From Welwitschia mirabilis (Eukaryota > Gnetophyta > Gnetopsida > Welwitschiales): DNA of 64,000 nt. Positions 34,571-47,869 of this stretch are shown here, in pieces. The notes under the pieces were generated by a model. The model ran no database searches and was not told the origin of the DNA. It saw only the letters and a program-made list of their open reading frames with translations. The stretch is from contig JBOZIK010000001.1 of assembly GCA_051453625.1 (NCBI GenBank), positions 142,442,968 through 142,506,967 of the forward strand, read 5' to 3'. Numbering within the stretch: the stretch's first letter is position 1; every line of letters starts with the position of its first letter. A program made the position numbers and the translations under genes.

Positions 34571-37500
34571 TATTCATTAATGGATTTATATTTTAACTAT
34601 TCCCTTATAGTTATAATAATGTAATAATTGTAACCACTAATTTATACCTATAGCTATCCTCTTGTGATACTATAGCATTTCGTGTAAGAGCTTCATCTAC
34701 TTATGAAATAAGTTCTTCTTGGTATTGAACTAGGTTTGTTCCATCAAATAAATACTATTTGCAAGTAGATTAATTTGAAGTATAAATGGTAATAGAATCA
34801 AGTATGCTTTTCTTCATATTTCCTCTTTATTTTCCCTATAATTTATGTAAATGTCAATTTAATATTATTCCAAAGTGACTTGGATGTTGATATAGAGGAT
34901 AAGGGCTAAATTACATAATAATAAGTTAGAAAATTGATTAGATGATTGCACTTAGATAATTGAATTTCCATTTTATTGCATGATCATTTTCATTACATTT
35001 CATTCATATCATTTCATCATTTTAATTATTGATTTTATTCTTAAGTTATCAAAAACATTAAAAATTAATATTTATTTCTTTCTAAATAAACTAATCTTTC
35101 AATAATACTTTGTTTACTTTAGTAGTTTACAACATTTAGATTACATTCTATATTAGGATGTATCATATGCAAAAATTACAGTTTAATTATTAAGTGAAGA
35201 TATATTTTATTGATAACACATAAGAGATGAATACTCTTCTTCTTACATGACCTTTACAACATAACCCATAATTCTCATACTACATAATAAGTCTTTCAAG
35301 AACCTTTTATATAGGCCTAATATTAAGCTCAAACATAGAAAACCATTAGATAATCATGTTCTTTTCATTTATTAGTGTTTGATTTCGTGCTTATCTTGGA
35401 CACATCTATTTAAACTTAATTAATTGTAACTAACATGCTATATTAGTTTATTTTCTAATAATAAAGGATCTAATTATGATTTACATCCCAACATAGTGGT
35501 CTTTATAAAATTAGGAGCATGGGAGAAAACACTCTAAATTTGCTCTAGTATGTTTTAAGTACTCATTGATGTATGTGAACCTTTTTTTTTACAAATGATA
35601 GATATTAAATTAACTCACTAATAATCATAATGTAGGATTTCCAATTTTAATTTTAGTTATGTCATGCTTAGTTTTCTTCAAATCTTATCTCCAAATCAAT
35701 GATATGATTAAACTTTTCTTAGTAACAGTAAGCCATAAATTGTAATATTAATCCAAAAATTCAATTATTTAAGATTCTGAGATGGAATAATAAGATAAGA
35801 ATTTTTATTACATTTAAGATTCATTTTAAAAAATAAAAATTACTAAAAATGAGGGGCATGTAATGGTTAGTAACTTTTACATAGATATTATTTTTGATGA
35901 TGAAATGAATCTTGTGGTATCAGATGAAACTAAGAATGAAAAATAATGAATTGTATTTGAGTACTAGAATTATGTGATTACAACTTCATGTTTACTAGGG
36001 GAATTTTGAGAGAGAGGACAATTAGACTCTATGTTAGAAGTAGGACATATTCCACTATAAAACATTTTAATATACATAATATATCATATGTATAATTTTG
36101 ATAGTCTACCTTTATGTATCATATGACTTCCATCCTATGCATATTAATGTTGTGTATTAAAGTTTATTAAAATTTCAAAAATTTCTTTTATAAGAACATT
36201 TTGGTATATTTAACAAATACAAAGTAAATTCACATGAAGCACATGAACAAAGGTGAATTCTTCCTTATAGTTTTATAGAGCTGGGAATATATTCTTATTC
36301 TCAATGATGTGTACCTAATACCACAATTGAGAAGTTATATGTTTTATTGGCGTTAATGATTAGTTTCTTCATGGAGATGTTCTTTGGTATGAAGAAGAGA
36401 ATTTTTTAGGTATTTCCTTAATAAAAATATGCTAACTATTAGTATTGTATGATTCTTTTATTTTAACATTTAGTAATCATATGGTAAACATTGTTGTAAA
36501 TCCTATAATTCTAATCTTAATTGAATTTCTTGATTTATCTTTACTAAAAGTCAATTTTTGATATATACAAATATAGTTGAATTTGTAGCTTTATCCTATT
36601 TCAATATTTCCATCCACATTTTTAGATGTTATTCTTCATGGGGCTTGAGCATGCCTATCAGGGCAATCATGATGATCTTTAAACAATATCTAACTATTTT
36701 AATTATGAAAATGATGGGATTAAATCATTGACAACACTCTTAAAAATATTCTCAATGATTTTTATTCAACAAGCTCATAGTTCATTAATTCTAGCTTGGT
36801 CAAAATTCTTGTAACATTAGTGTGTACTAATTAATCCTTTAAAAAGTTTTATTATGAGGAATTTAAAATCTATTATAGTTGTCTCATGCTTAAGTACATG
36901 TATAATTGATACTTTGCACATAGTCTCTCAAACCCCATGAATAGATTTAACATGACTCTTATTCTCAATCTTATAGAAGACTAAAACTTCTATTCTAGTT
37001 TGAATGGTGAATAAGTATTTTACATCCTATGATCTTAGTTATCATAGTATAATATTCTCATCATTCAAGATTGCTCTATTAAAATATCATAAGTAAGAGT
37101 AACTCTTTACTTCTATATTAGTATAACTTAATAAAGATATAAAAGATTAAAAATAAGAGATAAAGCTAATAGGATATAATATCTTGTATAAGATAAAAAA
37201 TTAAAAACATAATAAATGTTAAAGAACTAAAACCTCAAGTCGCAATCCTTACTAAGAAGGAAATACTAGACGTTTTGACTAAAAACTCCTAGCAACAAGA
37301 ATAATAAAAATAAGAAAATAAATCATAATCTTAAGACTAGAGTTAAGAAATCTACTAACTATTAGAATACTTCAAATATGGACTATAGGAATAAATCCTA
37401 GAGGATAAATTAGAAGATGATAAAAAATCCTCAAAAGAATCTTATGATGGAGAATCAAATAAGGAGTATAAGATTTCAAAATAGGAGGATCAAAGTTCCA

Positions 37501-38337
37501 TTAAATAACAAAATTAGAAATAATGCATGACATGATTTAAATCCTACAACTGATAGGTCAGAAAGACCATAAAATTAATCCTTAAGATGAATAAATAAGA
37601 AATTAAGCATAGTAAAAAAAGAATAAGAATCTTTTCAAGCACTTATTTAATCATCTAAAAATGAAGTAACACACTAAGATAATAAGGAAAATGTATATCA
37701 TAACTATAATATCAATGAGATATTAATGTTATAGGATCATAGATAATAATTCTAATCTCCTAAGATCTAGTTTAAATGATTAATAATATTCTAATTATGT
37801 CTAACCACTTCTAGTAGAGAAAGAAATCAAATAAAAATAAACTCCTATAAGGATCAATAATAATAATCTTAAGAGTGAAATAATTAACAACATTTCCTTC
37901 TTTTTATATGAAGAAACGATAGAAGGAAATGGAAAGAAAGGTACTTTATGAAGTAGTGTTTTCATTACTAGCTCCCTTAAAATACATATTTTCTTTTATG
38001 TTTGAATCTATTTTATTTAATGGCATAGAATATTATGCATTACATGTGTTTTAAAAATTGGTAATGTCATATGCTTTAATTTTAGAATGATGTATAGTTT
38101 AATGTATACTTTTTATGTTGCTATAGTTCTAGTTATGTTTAGATTTCAATATTAGATATAATTAGTATGGATACTTCCAATGGGTGAATGATCATCTTAG
38201 TCTTGAATTATTTCCTTTTTATAAAGGACTTTTATCTATTCATCCATGCTAAGGCACTATATATCCTGATTTTAGATCACAATAAGAGGGAAAAATGAAA
38301 TAAAAAGAGAAGATAAATATTTTTGTTTAGGAAAAAG

Positions 38338-38342
<5 letters not shown>
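34571..38342. other. No gene recognised, AT-rich
   Basis: The stretch shows mixed coding texture in several frames, but no motif of RT, integrase or transposase strong enough to call. A phrase near 36625 reading LDVILHGA recalls the copia DVKNAFLHG block, but the flanking blocks are missing. Confidence 0.3.

Positions 38343-38413
<71 letters not shown>
38343..38413 (+). repeat. (AG)n microsatellite next to an assembly gap
   Basis: About 35 perfect AG units run directly into the run of N, so the true length is unknown. The low-complexity repeat is the likely cause of the gap. Confidence 0.95.
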
Positions 38414-38765
38414 NNNNNNNNNNNNNNNNNNNNNNNNNNNNNNNNNNNNNNNNNNNNNNNNNNNNNNNNNNNNNNNNNNNNNNNNNNNNNNNNNNNNNNN
38501 NNNNNNNNNNNNNNNNNNNNNNNNNNNNNNNNNNNNNNNNNNNNNNNNNNNNNNNNNNNNNNNNNNNNNNNNNNNNNNNNNNNNNNNNNNNNNNNNNNNN
38601 NNNNNNNNNNNNNNNNNNNNNNNNNNNNNNNNNNNNNNNNNNNNNNNNNNNNNNNNNNNNNNNNNNNNNNNNNNNNNNNNNNNNNNNNNNNNNNNNNNNN
38701 NNNNNNNNNNNNNNNNNNNNNNNNNNNNNNNNNNNNNNNNNNNNNNNNNNNNNNNNNNNNNNNNN
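38414..38765. other. Assembly gap (352 N)
   Basis: Unknown sequence. It is bordered by the AG repeat on the left and AT-rich DNA on the right. Confidence 0.95.
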
Positions 38766-40199
38766 TAATATAAAGCAAATGTCTCTCTTTTATTATTTAA
38801 TAATTATATTATTAAGACACAAACTTTTATTATATAATTATTTTTTATATATTGATATTGATATTATTACTACATTAGTTTTCATTTTAGAAAAATACAT
38901 AAATGTCATATTACATGTCCTGATTATAGCTATACAAGCTTAACTTAATAAAATTTAAAAATTTTAATGTGAAAAAAAATCACATCTTAATTTTCTAATG
39001 TATTCTCACGTACTGCATCTTAAGATGAATTTTCTATATTTTCATAATTCTTCACCTTAAATTAATTGATTCATATCGATATTCTTATGTAAAAGAATTC
39101 AACTTATTATTATAATGGATTCAAATAAAATTAATGAATAAAATTATTACCATAAAAAAAAACATAATCTATAAATATGCTACCTATTTTTCAAAATTTA
39201 TTGATTATAATGGATCCATTTAATTGATAGTCTTATATTTATTTCTTTCTTAGTTTCTTAGTTTATTCATCTAACATGTACCTAGGTTTAATTTTAAAAG
39301 TTATATTACTTTAGATAGTAATAATATTTTAATTAGAACACTATCCTCTTATTTACCATTATAAAATGTTTTTTTGCCAAACTGATATGAAATGTTATAT
39401 AAATTCTTTTTTACTCTTTTGTTATCACTAGTTTATATGTGTTCAAACTATGCTTTTATCTCATATTAATATATAACAATGTAAGATTTCCTTAGGAATA
39501 CAAATCTTATAGGGAAAACACAAATTTTACTAATAAAATATTAGGACTTCCATTTGTAGTGTAGTCCCAATGTCATTCTTCCTAAGGGACAAATGCGATA
39601 AATAATAATAAAGTAAACATGCAATCACAATTAAAGAGTAATGATTTAGAAATGTATAAAATAAAATTAAAAATAAGTGATTTATAGATTAGAGCTTAAA
39701 ACTAGGAGTGGATCATAGCTCTCAAAGTCTAACATGAGCATAACGACAATGGAATGAATTTTTGTAATGTAGAATAGAATTGTTCTATTATTAAGCTAGA
39801 CATGTTAAGATTCTTTAAAGCTAAAGTATGATGACATAATTGCATTTACCATATAAGTGTTAGTAAAGATCTAAATTCAACCTTGCTCTCATAGCATATC
39901 TATATAAGCATGAAAGTAGATAAAGTCCTTAAAGATCATTAAATAATATTATACTAAAGACTAAGATGAAAACATGAAGAAATCACTTAGTAGAAATTAT
40001 AAAATCATTACATACTTTATCACAAATTCAATCATTATAAATATGTATGAACATTCATACTTAATATCAATATTATTGCATCAAAAAATAAACTATCATT
40101 TCTTCACTTATTCAAAGTATTATAAGCATGTTAAATTAGATATAATTGAAATAAATAAACTAAACCAAAGAAATAATAAGATTTTATTAAAATGAAAGA
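38766..40199. other. No gene recognised, possibly LTR or flank of the chromovirus
   Basis: AT-rich without motif. The far end of the minus-strand LTR that starts at 41213 should lie here or just to the right, but its terminal dinucleotide and target duplication could not be placed. Confidence 0.3.
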
Positions 40200-41213
40200 G
40201 ATCAAAAACTATATAAAAAATAAAAAGATCAAACTAATGCTTAAAATATCATGCTAGTTTTAGGGTCTAGCCCATCCCTAAAGAAATGATCTAAAAGGAA
40301 GCCATAGAAAGGACTCCTTTAGTGATGTGCATAGTATGTCTTAGTCTCAGAGTGAAGTATAAAATATCCAAAATCTTCAATAATGTTCAACCATCCATTA
40401 TCAACCCTAAAAGTAAGGCCAAAGTGGCCTTTTATAAATTAGGAATTAGGCTTAGTATTGGGGTTTTTGAAATTCACATAAAAATTAGCCCTTGAAATTA
40501 GGTTACTAATAGGATCAATGAACTCATCATTTACCACTAGTCTAGAACTGTGAGGTGCAATACCAAACTCCTAAGACAATCAGTACCATTGTTAATACTA
40601 CTAGAACTACTAGATTTTTGTGGCATTTTCTCCTTAGTTTTTGGAATATTATTTTTTTTTCATGATCAACTTAAACAAGTTATTGAAAAGCATGAAAATT
40701 ATTTTTCATAACTAAAACGATATGAATCAAGATAAAATTATTAAAATACTTAAATTAATAATTTTACTATTTAAATATTTTAAATTATAGAATTAAGATT
40801 AAATTTTGAATTTAATAAGGAACATTAGGCATTGTAGTATAAGGAATTCGATGAAACATAAATTTGGTAGAAAATGAAGTATCTCTTTATTCATATAACA
40901 GTGAACTATAATAGCAATAATATTGCTTCTATTTCTTGTTCCAATCCTAGACTAGTGGTTAAAACTAAAGATGTGAACTATGATTTTAGCCCCCCTCCTA
41001 AGGCTCTTAGAGATTAGCCAAGGTCTTCATCGATTACATCCATCTAGGCTATCCATTATCATCTAACATCATAAGACTAAGAATCAAGATGAAGGGACAT
41101 AATGTTACAAATTAAGGGTTGCACCCTTTTGTTATATGGTAGTTTAGTCAATTATATGTTAATCACTTATAACAAATAGTTAATCAATCAAAAAGTAATT
41201 TTGAAACATTACA
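40200..41213 (-). repeat. Chromovirus 3' LTR (start defined, end open)
   Basis: On the minus strand the sequence TGTAATGTTTC at 41213-41203 directly follows a GGGGGAGAAAA purine run, the standard arrangement of polypurine tract and LTR start. The 5' words resemble the TGTAATGTCCC start of Tekay/Del-type LTRs. A minus-strand TATAAAAGG (40436-40428) lies about 780 bp inside the LTR, where a U3 promoter would be. The lower limit given here is only nominal. The matching 5' LTR should lie beyond the right edge of the window. Confidence 0.55.
40428..40436 (-). promoter_or_regulatory. Possible LTR TATA box
   Basis: TATAAAAGG on the minus strand lies within the presumed U3 of the chromovirus LTR. 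It is supported by position and sequence only. Confidence 0.4.
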
Positions 41214-41224
41214 TTTTCTCCCCC
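41214..41224 (-). other. Polypurine tract of the chromovirus
   Basis: GGGGGAGAAAA on the minus strand directly precedes the LTR start and follows the integrase/chromodomain remnant. It would prime plus-strand DNA synthesis. Confidence 0.6.
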
Positions 41225-41439
41225 ATAATTTCTTATCTCATCCTCAAGCTAAGACCCTCTAGTGAATGAACTATTTATGCCTACATTTGCTAGTTATTCC
41301 TTATTCATCTCTATTGAACTTTGTACAATAATTTGTTTAATACAAAAGTTAATTTTATGGATACACAAAAATAAATATATAATATGAAATGAGATTATTT
41401 TTCAATTAAATAAGTGGAAAAAAATCTATCTCATGAATT

Positions 41440-41560
41440 CCTTTTCTCTTATGTATTTTAAATATAGTGGCTCCATCTAGTTAAGGCTTCAATAATGATC
41501 TTGTTTCCAAGTTTTCTAGTACCAAAATCTAGAATTTTCTTAGCTTTTATGTCAAAAGTA
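41440..41560 (-). pseudogene. Chromodomain remnant at the integrase C-terminus
   Basis: Chromodomains target integration of these elements to particular chromatin. The minus strand reads AKKILDFGTRKLGNKIIIEA followed by LTRWSHY. This matches the pattern PEKILDRRxRKxGNxxVxEYLVKWKGY of plant chromovirus chromodomains, including the conserved hydrophobic residues and the W of the aromatic cage region. It lies between the integrase C-terminal block and the polypurine tract, exactly as expected. The downstream ATWE block is not readable. Confidence 0.6.
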
Positions 41561-42021
41561 AGATCTAGTTTTAGTAAAATATGCCAAATTTCAAATCCTT
41601 TCTATGATTCTAAATGAACCACAATATTAAGGAAGTAGCTTTCATCATTTTTCAATCTTTATAGAACTTCTTTCACATTTAATTCATAATAGAACTTGGT
41701 CTCCTACTTAGGAGACTCTATTAAAATGCCTTTGGTTATAAAACTTCTTCTATTTATATTAAGATTCCTATAGTTATCTTTTAATTCAATTAATAATCTC
41801 CTCCATTACTTTTACTTTAGAGTTCATTCTTTTTGTTTATCTTTGTGTGAAATCTATCTACGTTACTAGGGTGGAACAATTTCTTCAATACATGGGTTCA
41901 AAGAATAACCATTATATGGATGTCTATAAAGTCTATTTATATGGAAATTCCCCAAATTTAGATAGTTCTCCTAGTTTATAAGCCTCCCTATACATAACAT
42001 TATAGCATATCTTTAAGGATT
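41561..42021 (-). pseudogene. Chromovirus integrase, C-terminal part (left of the CACTA insertion)
   Basis: Minus-strand reading starts immediately at the CACTA end with LKDML, the conserved LEDMLR motif that follows HPQTDGQ..R..Q in Ty3 integrases. A weak EFPYK segment (compare EFAYN) follows, then VGDQVLL (about 41705-41685, compare VGDKVxL) and GSFRIIERI (about 41625-41600, compare GPFRIIERI). This is the direct continuation of the integrase piece at 60939-61300, now separated by about 18.9 kb. Confidence 0.72.
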
Positions 42022-42035
42022 CACTCCAAGAAATA
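42022..42035 (+). repeat. Left terminal inverted repeat of the CACTA element
   Basis: CACTCCAAGAAATA differs from the usual CACTACAAGAAATA in one base. It abuts the target trinucleotide ATT. Confidence 0.7.
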
Positions 42036-42055
42036 TAGGATTAAATAAATGCCTT

Positions 42056-42290
42056 ACGTAGAATCCCTTTTAAGGTGTTTATTAAAATAAACACCTTAAA
42101 TAAAATACAACAAAACCTTTTAAGATATTATTTTATATGAACATCTTAAAATCCTTTATAATTGTTTTTAAGGCAGTTATAAAATAACACATTAACAATA
42201 AAACATTTAGTTTAATAAACACCTTAAGTAGAATTCTTCTTAAGGTGTTTATTGTAATAAATGTCTTAAATAAAATATAAAAAATATTTT
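42056..42290. repeat. Left subterminal repeat array of the CACTA element
   Basis: The motif AAGGTGTTTATT and its complement occur repeatedly. They include a perfect 30-bp palindrome at 42070-42099 and further units near 42170, 42215 and 42240. In CACTA elements such arrays bind the element-encoded TNP1-type protein. Function here is inferred from position. Confidence 0.7.
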
Positions 42291-45200
42291 TAGGGTTTTT
42301 TTATACAAACAAATTAAAAACCCTTTTTTTCCCTATAAGTGAAAAACTAAGTTTTTGAAGGAGGCTTGATGATTTAGTTTAAATGATTTGCTGGTGTCTA
42401 AGGAAGGCATGAGCTTCATAAAATGATTGGTCATGACACTTGCACCATGTGTGGTAAGTATCATGGCTCTGTTAGCCGCTTGCCTTTCATTGCAGCTCAT
42501 CCTATCAATAGTGAATGCATCTAAAGAAGCAAAGATGGAAGCATGTAAATGGGGGATGAAATAAGGTAGCTAGTTTATATGCTATGAGATCTTTAGTGAG
42601 AGAAATCTTAGGGCAGCAAAGAACTTAGAATGCTTAAGAGGTCTGTTTTAACTTGCATCTAAAAATAATAATAATCATGCTTACTCATGAAATGTAGCCT
42701 ATGACAATTGGGATATTGTTTCAAGTCTTTTCAAGTGGTAAATCTATAGAGCATTTGGGAAATCATACATTAGATAAGCCACAAGTTCTTATCAAGTAAT
42801 GTAAATTTTCTAAACTTAGATTTTAGCTTTATTTTCATTCTCTAGGCATTCACAAATGTTGGAAATTTAACATTTATAATTTTTAAATGTTTTTCATTTT
42901 GACTTTGCTGATTAAATTTTATTTCTTTAGTGTTAATGATGAGAATTCGAATGACATCACATAAGAAAAGTTTTATTCGTTAAGGTTACTAATAGGAATT
43001 GATATAAACACTAGATATCTTGGTATATATGTGGGCCTCTATTCTACACCCTCTAGCTCTCTTGTAAAAATACTCAAAAGTTTCAATATTTATAATGAAA
43101 AAATTTTATAAGCTCTTTGAGATGAATGCAAATATTGGAGTTCAACAACTTGACTTTAAATACATGAAGGTATGTATAGAATAAGCCTTAACTTTATAAT
43201 TAATCTATAATTAGAAATGATTATACATTATTTCCCTATAGAATTATTTAATGTTATTATTATAATGTCCTTTCTCCCTCTTAGTCTCTTCTTAAATCTA
43301 GGTTATGAAAAGGTCTAAAAATTTTTTGGTAAAGAATTCCATGGTTCATAAATTCATTATTATTGAAATAGATCACTAGATATGACTATAAGGCTATCTT
43401 GTATAGCATATTTTAGCTAGAATATATCATAAGTATGGTGATAACAAAAAATGCAACAACCATACATTAGGTGTTATTATTTCTTCTATTTTATTTTTAC
43501 ATTTTTTTACATGGAAAAATGACTAATTAGATGATTATTTTTTACCATTTATCTTAATGCTTTTGTTTTCTAGCATATGTTATGCCTTTTCAGATCGATA
43601 ATAGAAGGTAAGTAAAATAGCAAAACCATTTAGTTCTTATAGAAGGTCTTCTATAACTTGTACTAAACATTGTAACAGACAATAAACTTTTGTACTTGAA
43701 GATAAAGTTCCTACCATTTTCTTTCTATGTCCACCTAAATTTATCATATGCCTTCTTCATAACATAGATATGTTTGGATACATTGGACTTATTTAAATAT
43801 ATCCCCTTTTTTGTTTTGCTGCAGTTAACTTAAATTCAACTTTAATGAGCTATAAAATATTTTATGGTATTAAGCACACTGCTTATGTAATCACATACCA
43901 AGTTTAGTTTCTAGCTAAGATTGTCATTGAAAAGAATAAAAATATGATATGATCAAAAACAAAATCCCTTTACAATTTGCATTTATTTCAATAAGACAAT
44001 ATTTACAACCCATAAAATAAAGTCATATTTTTAAAAGTAAAGTCACATATGCTATTACGTTTCTTTATAGACTAGGTGATGACTATGCTAAGCATGCATT
44101 ATCTTGAGTGGTGTGCATTCTACTTATTATAAAGAAAATATTAAAGTAGCTTCTTAGTTTCACAGGCATGACCTAGACTTGAATCTTCTTAGGAAAATAA
44201 TAGCAGGGTAGAAACTTATAAAGAATAATAATAACATAAACGATTTCATGCTATTTTATTTGACTAATGATTTGTTTCTTCTATTAGGAGAATAGGATAA
44301 ACTTTAATATGGTTCTAGGTACCCTAAAGGGATATGTACTTATAATCAAAATAATCTTACCATCTATATGGAGAAGTCAAAGCCTAAAGATTACTTTTAA
44401 TATGTTATAAAATGGAGTTTACATTCTTTATAAGTATCTTATACATGAAAATACATCTTGGTGACCTCCAATTGCTATTAGAAAATTAACTACAATTCTC
44501 TGGAACAAAGCATACTATTATTATCTCCTTTCTTTGATGATAATGTTATAACATAGTTGGACTTATCATAAGATCTATTCTTATTTTTGTTTTTTAATCC
44601 CTTAAATCCTACTTTTAGCCACATAATTATGCCCATCATTTAGGTAGATGATATATTTGTATATGCAAGTTGCTATACTCCATAAGATACAAAACAAATC
44701 ATAAGAAGTAGTGAGATAATTTTCTAATGTATTAAAAAGCAATTTGTGTCATGTTATTCATTTGTTTAGCACCAATATGTTATTACCATTTTAAATGTTA
44801 ATACAATAAGGGTTTAGAATTAGCTACCCTATATGACATCAACCTAGACATATTTCTTCAACATTAGTTACCATGTTGGAATCTAATCTAGTCTGCCAAT
44901 GTTAAGGAGCATAATGCTATACTTATAAGTCAAAACCTTAAATTTTAAAAAGCTAAAGTTGCATTGATATTTTAAAATTATGAAAGTAAACTTTCATATT
45001 ATTAATTTACCTTAGCATTTTAATTATTCTTATAGTTAATTAAGTAATGGTATTGATTGCTACTAGTTTTTTCATAAAGAATTTAAAATTTAAGTAGAAT
45101 CTTAGAAAATATATTATTTGGAGCATAATAAGTGGCCTAATCTATCTTTTGTATTACAAAATAAGACATTCAAGTAAGAGGTAGCACCTTTATCCTTTTT

Positions 45201-46106
45201 ATAACCTTGGTTTCCATAACCATGTAGAACTTTGGACTCTAAATGAGCACTATAAAGAGAAGTAACTATTCTCTATGAATTTCAAATATGTTCCAACACT
45301 AGCATGACATTACTATAGTGCCTGATATATTTATATAAAATAATTATTATAATATATATTTTACCTCCTTTTTTTGCCTTTAAATTTTCTAGTATAATAA
45401 CATGATTATCCATTTTAAGCTATTGGATACTTTTTCTTCTTGAATGAAACTATCAAAATAGTTACATAACTTGTGCTTCCAATCTTTAAGTATAAATGCT
45501 TCCTAAGCCAAACATTACTAATTTAGAGGTAAAAAAAAAAATTTAAGCTTCTTAATTTATTCTAGATGGTTGGCTTTAACATGGTAAATGATGAAAACAT
45601 GCTTGAGAGATATCATACTAAATACATAAAAATGCCAACATAAATTTAACCCTTCCTTTTTATAATATACTTGTTACTACTATGTCAAGCTGTATATAAT
45701 GAACAAGATGATGATAAGTTGATTATAAATACCATTATTATTTGTAATGCTTAGGGAAAAAAATCATCTAATTCAAGAAGTATTATTCTGTATGGCTTGA
45801 TAATAGTTACCTTTTGTCCACATTTTGATGAGATATGTTTATGAGAAAGTTTCTTTCTATTGTTTTGCATATTTTACATGTCTAGTTAGGCATATAAAGT
45901 TAAATATTTTTTAGAGTAGTGATATTAACCATTTAACAACTACTTACTATGAAATATTACTTATTGTGAACTTTACCTTCATTTTATAAACTAGTGGTTT
46001 TAACATATTCAATAATGATTAGTTTAATAGACCTCTTTCAAAATGATGAAATTTTTAGATAAAATGTTACTATACCTTGGTATACAAGTTTTCATAAGTA
46101 GCACTA
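42291..46106. other. Internal CACTA sequence, no gene recognised
   Basis: The first 500 bp are less AT-rich than the rest. I looked for TNP2-type transposase words and found none. A VDDIFVYA phrase near 44650 stands alone and is not taken as a reverse transcriptase. The alternation of T-rich and mixed segments could reflect decayed exons and introns. Confidence 0.35.
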
Positions 46107-46111
46107 GTTTG

Positions 46112-47747
46112 TATTAGATTATTTTATGTCAATTGATGTTAAACTAATGTTTTCTATGTATTAAATTTTGTGTATCTTATGCAGAAGTTAATAATCACTT
46201 GCAGGTTTAAAGATGAAGCCAAACCATTAAATTCTGAGAATTAGAAACTTCTCAAGTTTATTTACCCTCTTGAGGAATTGACTGAACTTTCAAGGGGTTG
46301 ATTGCCCCTAAAGTAGATACTCAGAAATTAAACAAAATTTAAAGGGGTTGACAAAATCTCTAATGGGATCGATCAGACCTTTAACCTTGAGAGCCAATAT
46401 CCCTAAAGTGAATGATAAGGGGTTAACTAAATATGTGAATCTATGAATAGTACTCCTAAATTGACTATCAAGGGGTTGAATGGACCATTAAAGGGGTCAA
46501 GCAAACCTAAACACTATGTAGTTAACACTCCTAAGTCGACCATCATGTGGTGGACCAGACACCTAAAGGAGTCGACCAGACCTAACATAAGAAATTGGAA
46601 AGATCTTTTTTAGGACTAGTGGGTGATTAAATTTTATAGCCGATAATCAAATGAGGNNNNNNNNNNNNNNNNNNNNNNNNNNNNNNNNNNNNNNNNNNNN
46701 NNNNNNNNNNNNNNNNNNNNNNNNNNNNNNNNNNNNNNNNNNNNNNNNNNNNNNNNTAAGAAATTGGAAAGATCTTTTTTAGGACTAGTGGGTGATTAAA
46801 TTTTATATCAGATAATCAAATGAGGTTAATAGACCAAAATGGAGTTAATCAAACATGGACCTATAAGAAAATAGAATGATAAAAAAATTCACTTAGTCGA
46901 CCTTTGTAAGTCACAACACTAGATGAAGTCGACTAGACTTTTGAGGGGTCAACTAGATGGAACAGAACTAAAATTTTCTATCTATTTTATATCCATTATG
47001 TATTCATTTGATAGTCATTTTCTACCCATTTATAGTAGTTGAAAGCACATTTTCAAATGTAATAAACCTTAAAAGCCTTATGATATAAATATCTAGGAGA
47101 TATATAAAAGAACTTTTTTTTGAACTATACTGAAATCTTGTGATATTCACCATTGATTCTTAGCATTTGTACTTTCAAGAAAGATCTATTGTATATATAA
47201 TCTCTACATTCAAGGTTAGATCTAGTTCTTTATTTATTGTACATCTACAGGAGAAGTACTCCATTAAATCTATTATATCAAGAATGAGTGACAACTGTGA
47301 ATCTTAGCATCATTGCATCACTATTCTACATTCTGAAAGGTTAAGAATAAGCCTTGAAAATTCTGTTCAAAGGTTGAGACTAAGCCTAAGAAAGTCTATT
47401 TAAAGGTTGTAACTAATCCTAGAAAGGTCTATTTGTAAATATTACAGTTTAACTAGGAATACCTAGTAAAGTAACAAAGATCTAGATCAAGCTTAGTAAT
47501 AAGATGATTGTCGAGAGTGGAGTAGAGGGTTTCTTGAACTCCTATAAATCTTTTGTGCATCTATTTGGTATTTTGTGCTTTCAATTAGTTCATTTCTTTA
47601 ATTTCTGTTAGCTTTTCTTTTCATGCACATTTTCAATTAGTGAATTATTTTATGTAAGATCTTGATATATCTTTGGTTCTTTAGAATACTTTGTTTAATT
47701 TTTTTAAGAACCTATTCATCCCCTATCTAGGATTCTCGATCCTATCA
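46112..47747 (+). repeat. Copia LTR 1 (5' outer LTR)
   Basis: It starts TATTAGATTATT, a TG-to-TA change from the TGTTAGATTATG of the other LTRs, and ends ...GATCCTATCA. It contains a 100-N gap flanked by a 69-bp duplication, so its true length is shorter than it appears. Confidence 0.82.
46588..46825 (+). other. Assembly gap with duplicated flanks inside LTR 1
   Basis: The 69 bp before the N run (46588-46656) are repeated right after it (46757-46825) with about two or three differences. The N run has exactly 100 bases, a usual placeholder. Most likely two overlapping contig ends were placed side by side. Confidence 0.85.
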
Positions 47748-47749
47748 AT

Positions 47750-47761
47750 TAGTATTAAAGC
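47750..47761 (+). other. Primer binding site 1 (iMet tRNA type, decayed)
   Basis: TAGTATTAAAGC lies two bases after LTR 1. It matches TGGTATCAGAGC, complementary to the 3' end of plant initiator Met tRNA, with three C-to-T/G-to-A changes. Confidence 0.7.
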
Positions 47762-47869
47762 AAAATTAAGTCTTCTTTAGGATTTAACCTATCTACATTT
47801 TAGAACCCTATAATGAATAATATATTTGATGGGTTTTCTACCAATCATCCATCCATGTTCAACGAGTCA

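Noticed and set aside
36600-36660. LDVILHGA phrase as a copia RT block (DVKNAFLHG)
   Set aside because: Neighbouring RT blocks and YVDD are missing on the same strand.
38272-38778. Minus-strand frame with a Leu-Ser repeat
   Set aside because: The repeat is just the AG microsatellite read as codons, and the rest is N.
44640-44700. VDDIFVYA phrase as a copia reverse transcriptase site
   Set aside because: No other RT block lies in order around it; one short phrase is expected by chance in this much sequence.
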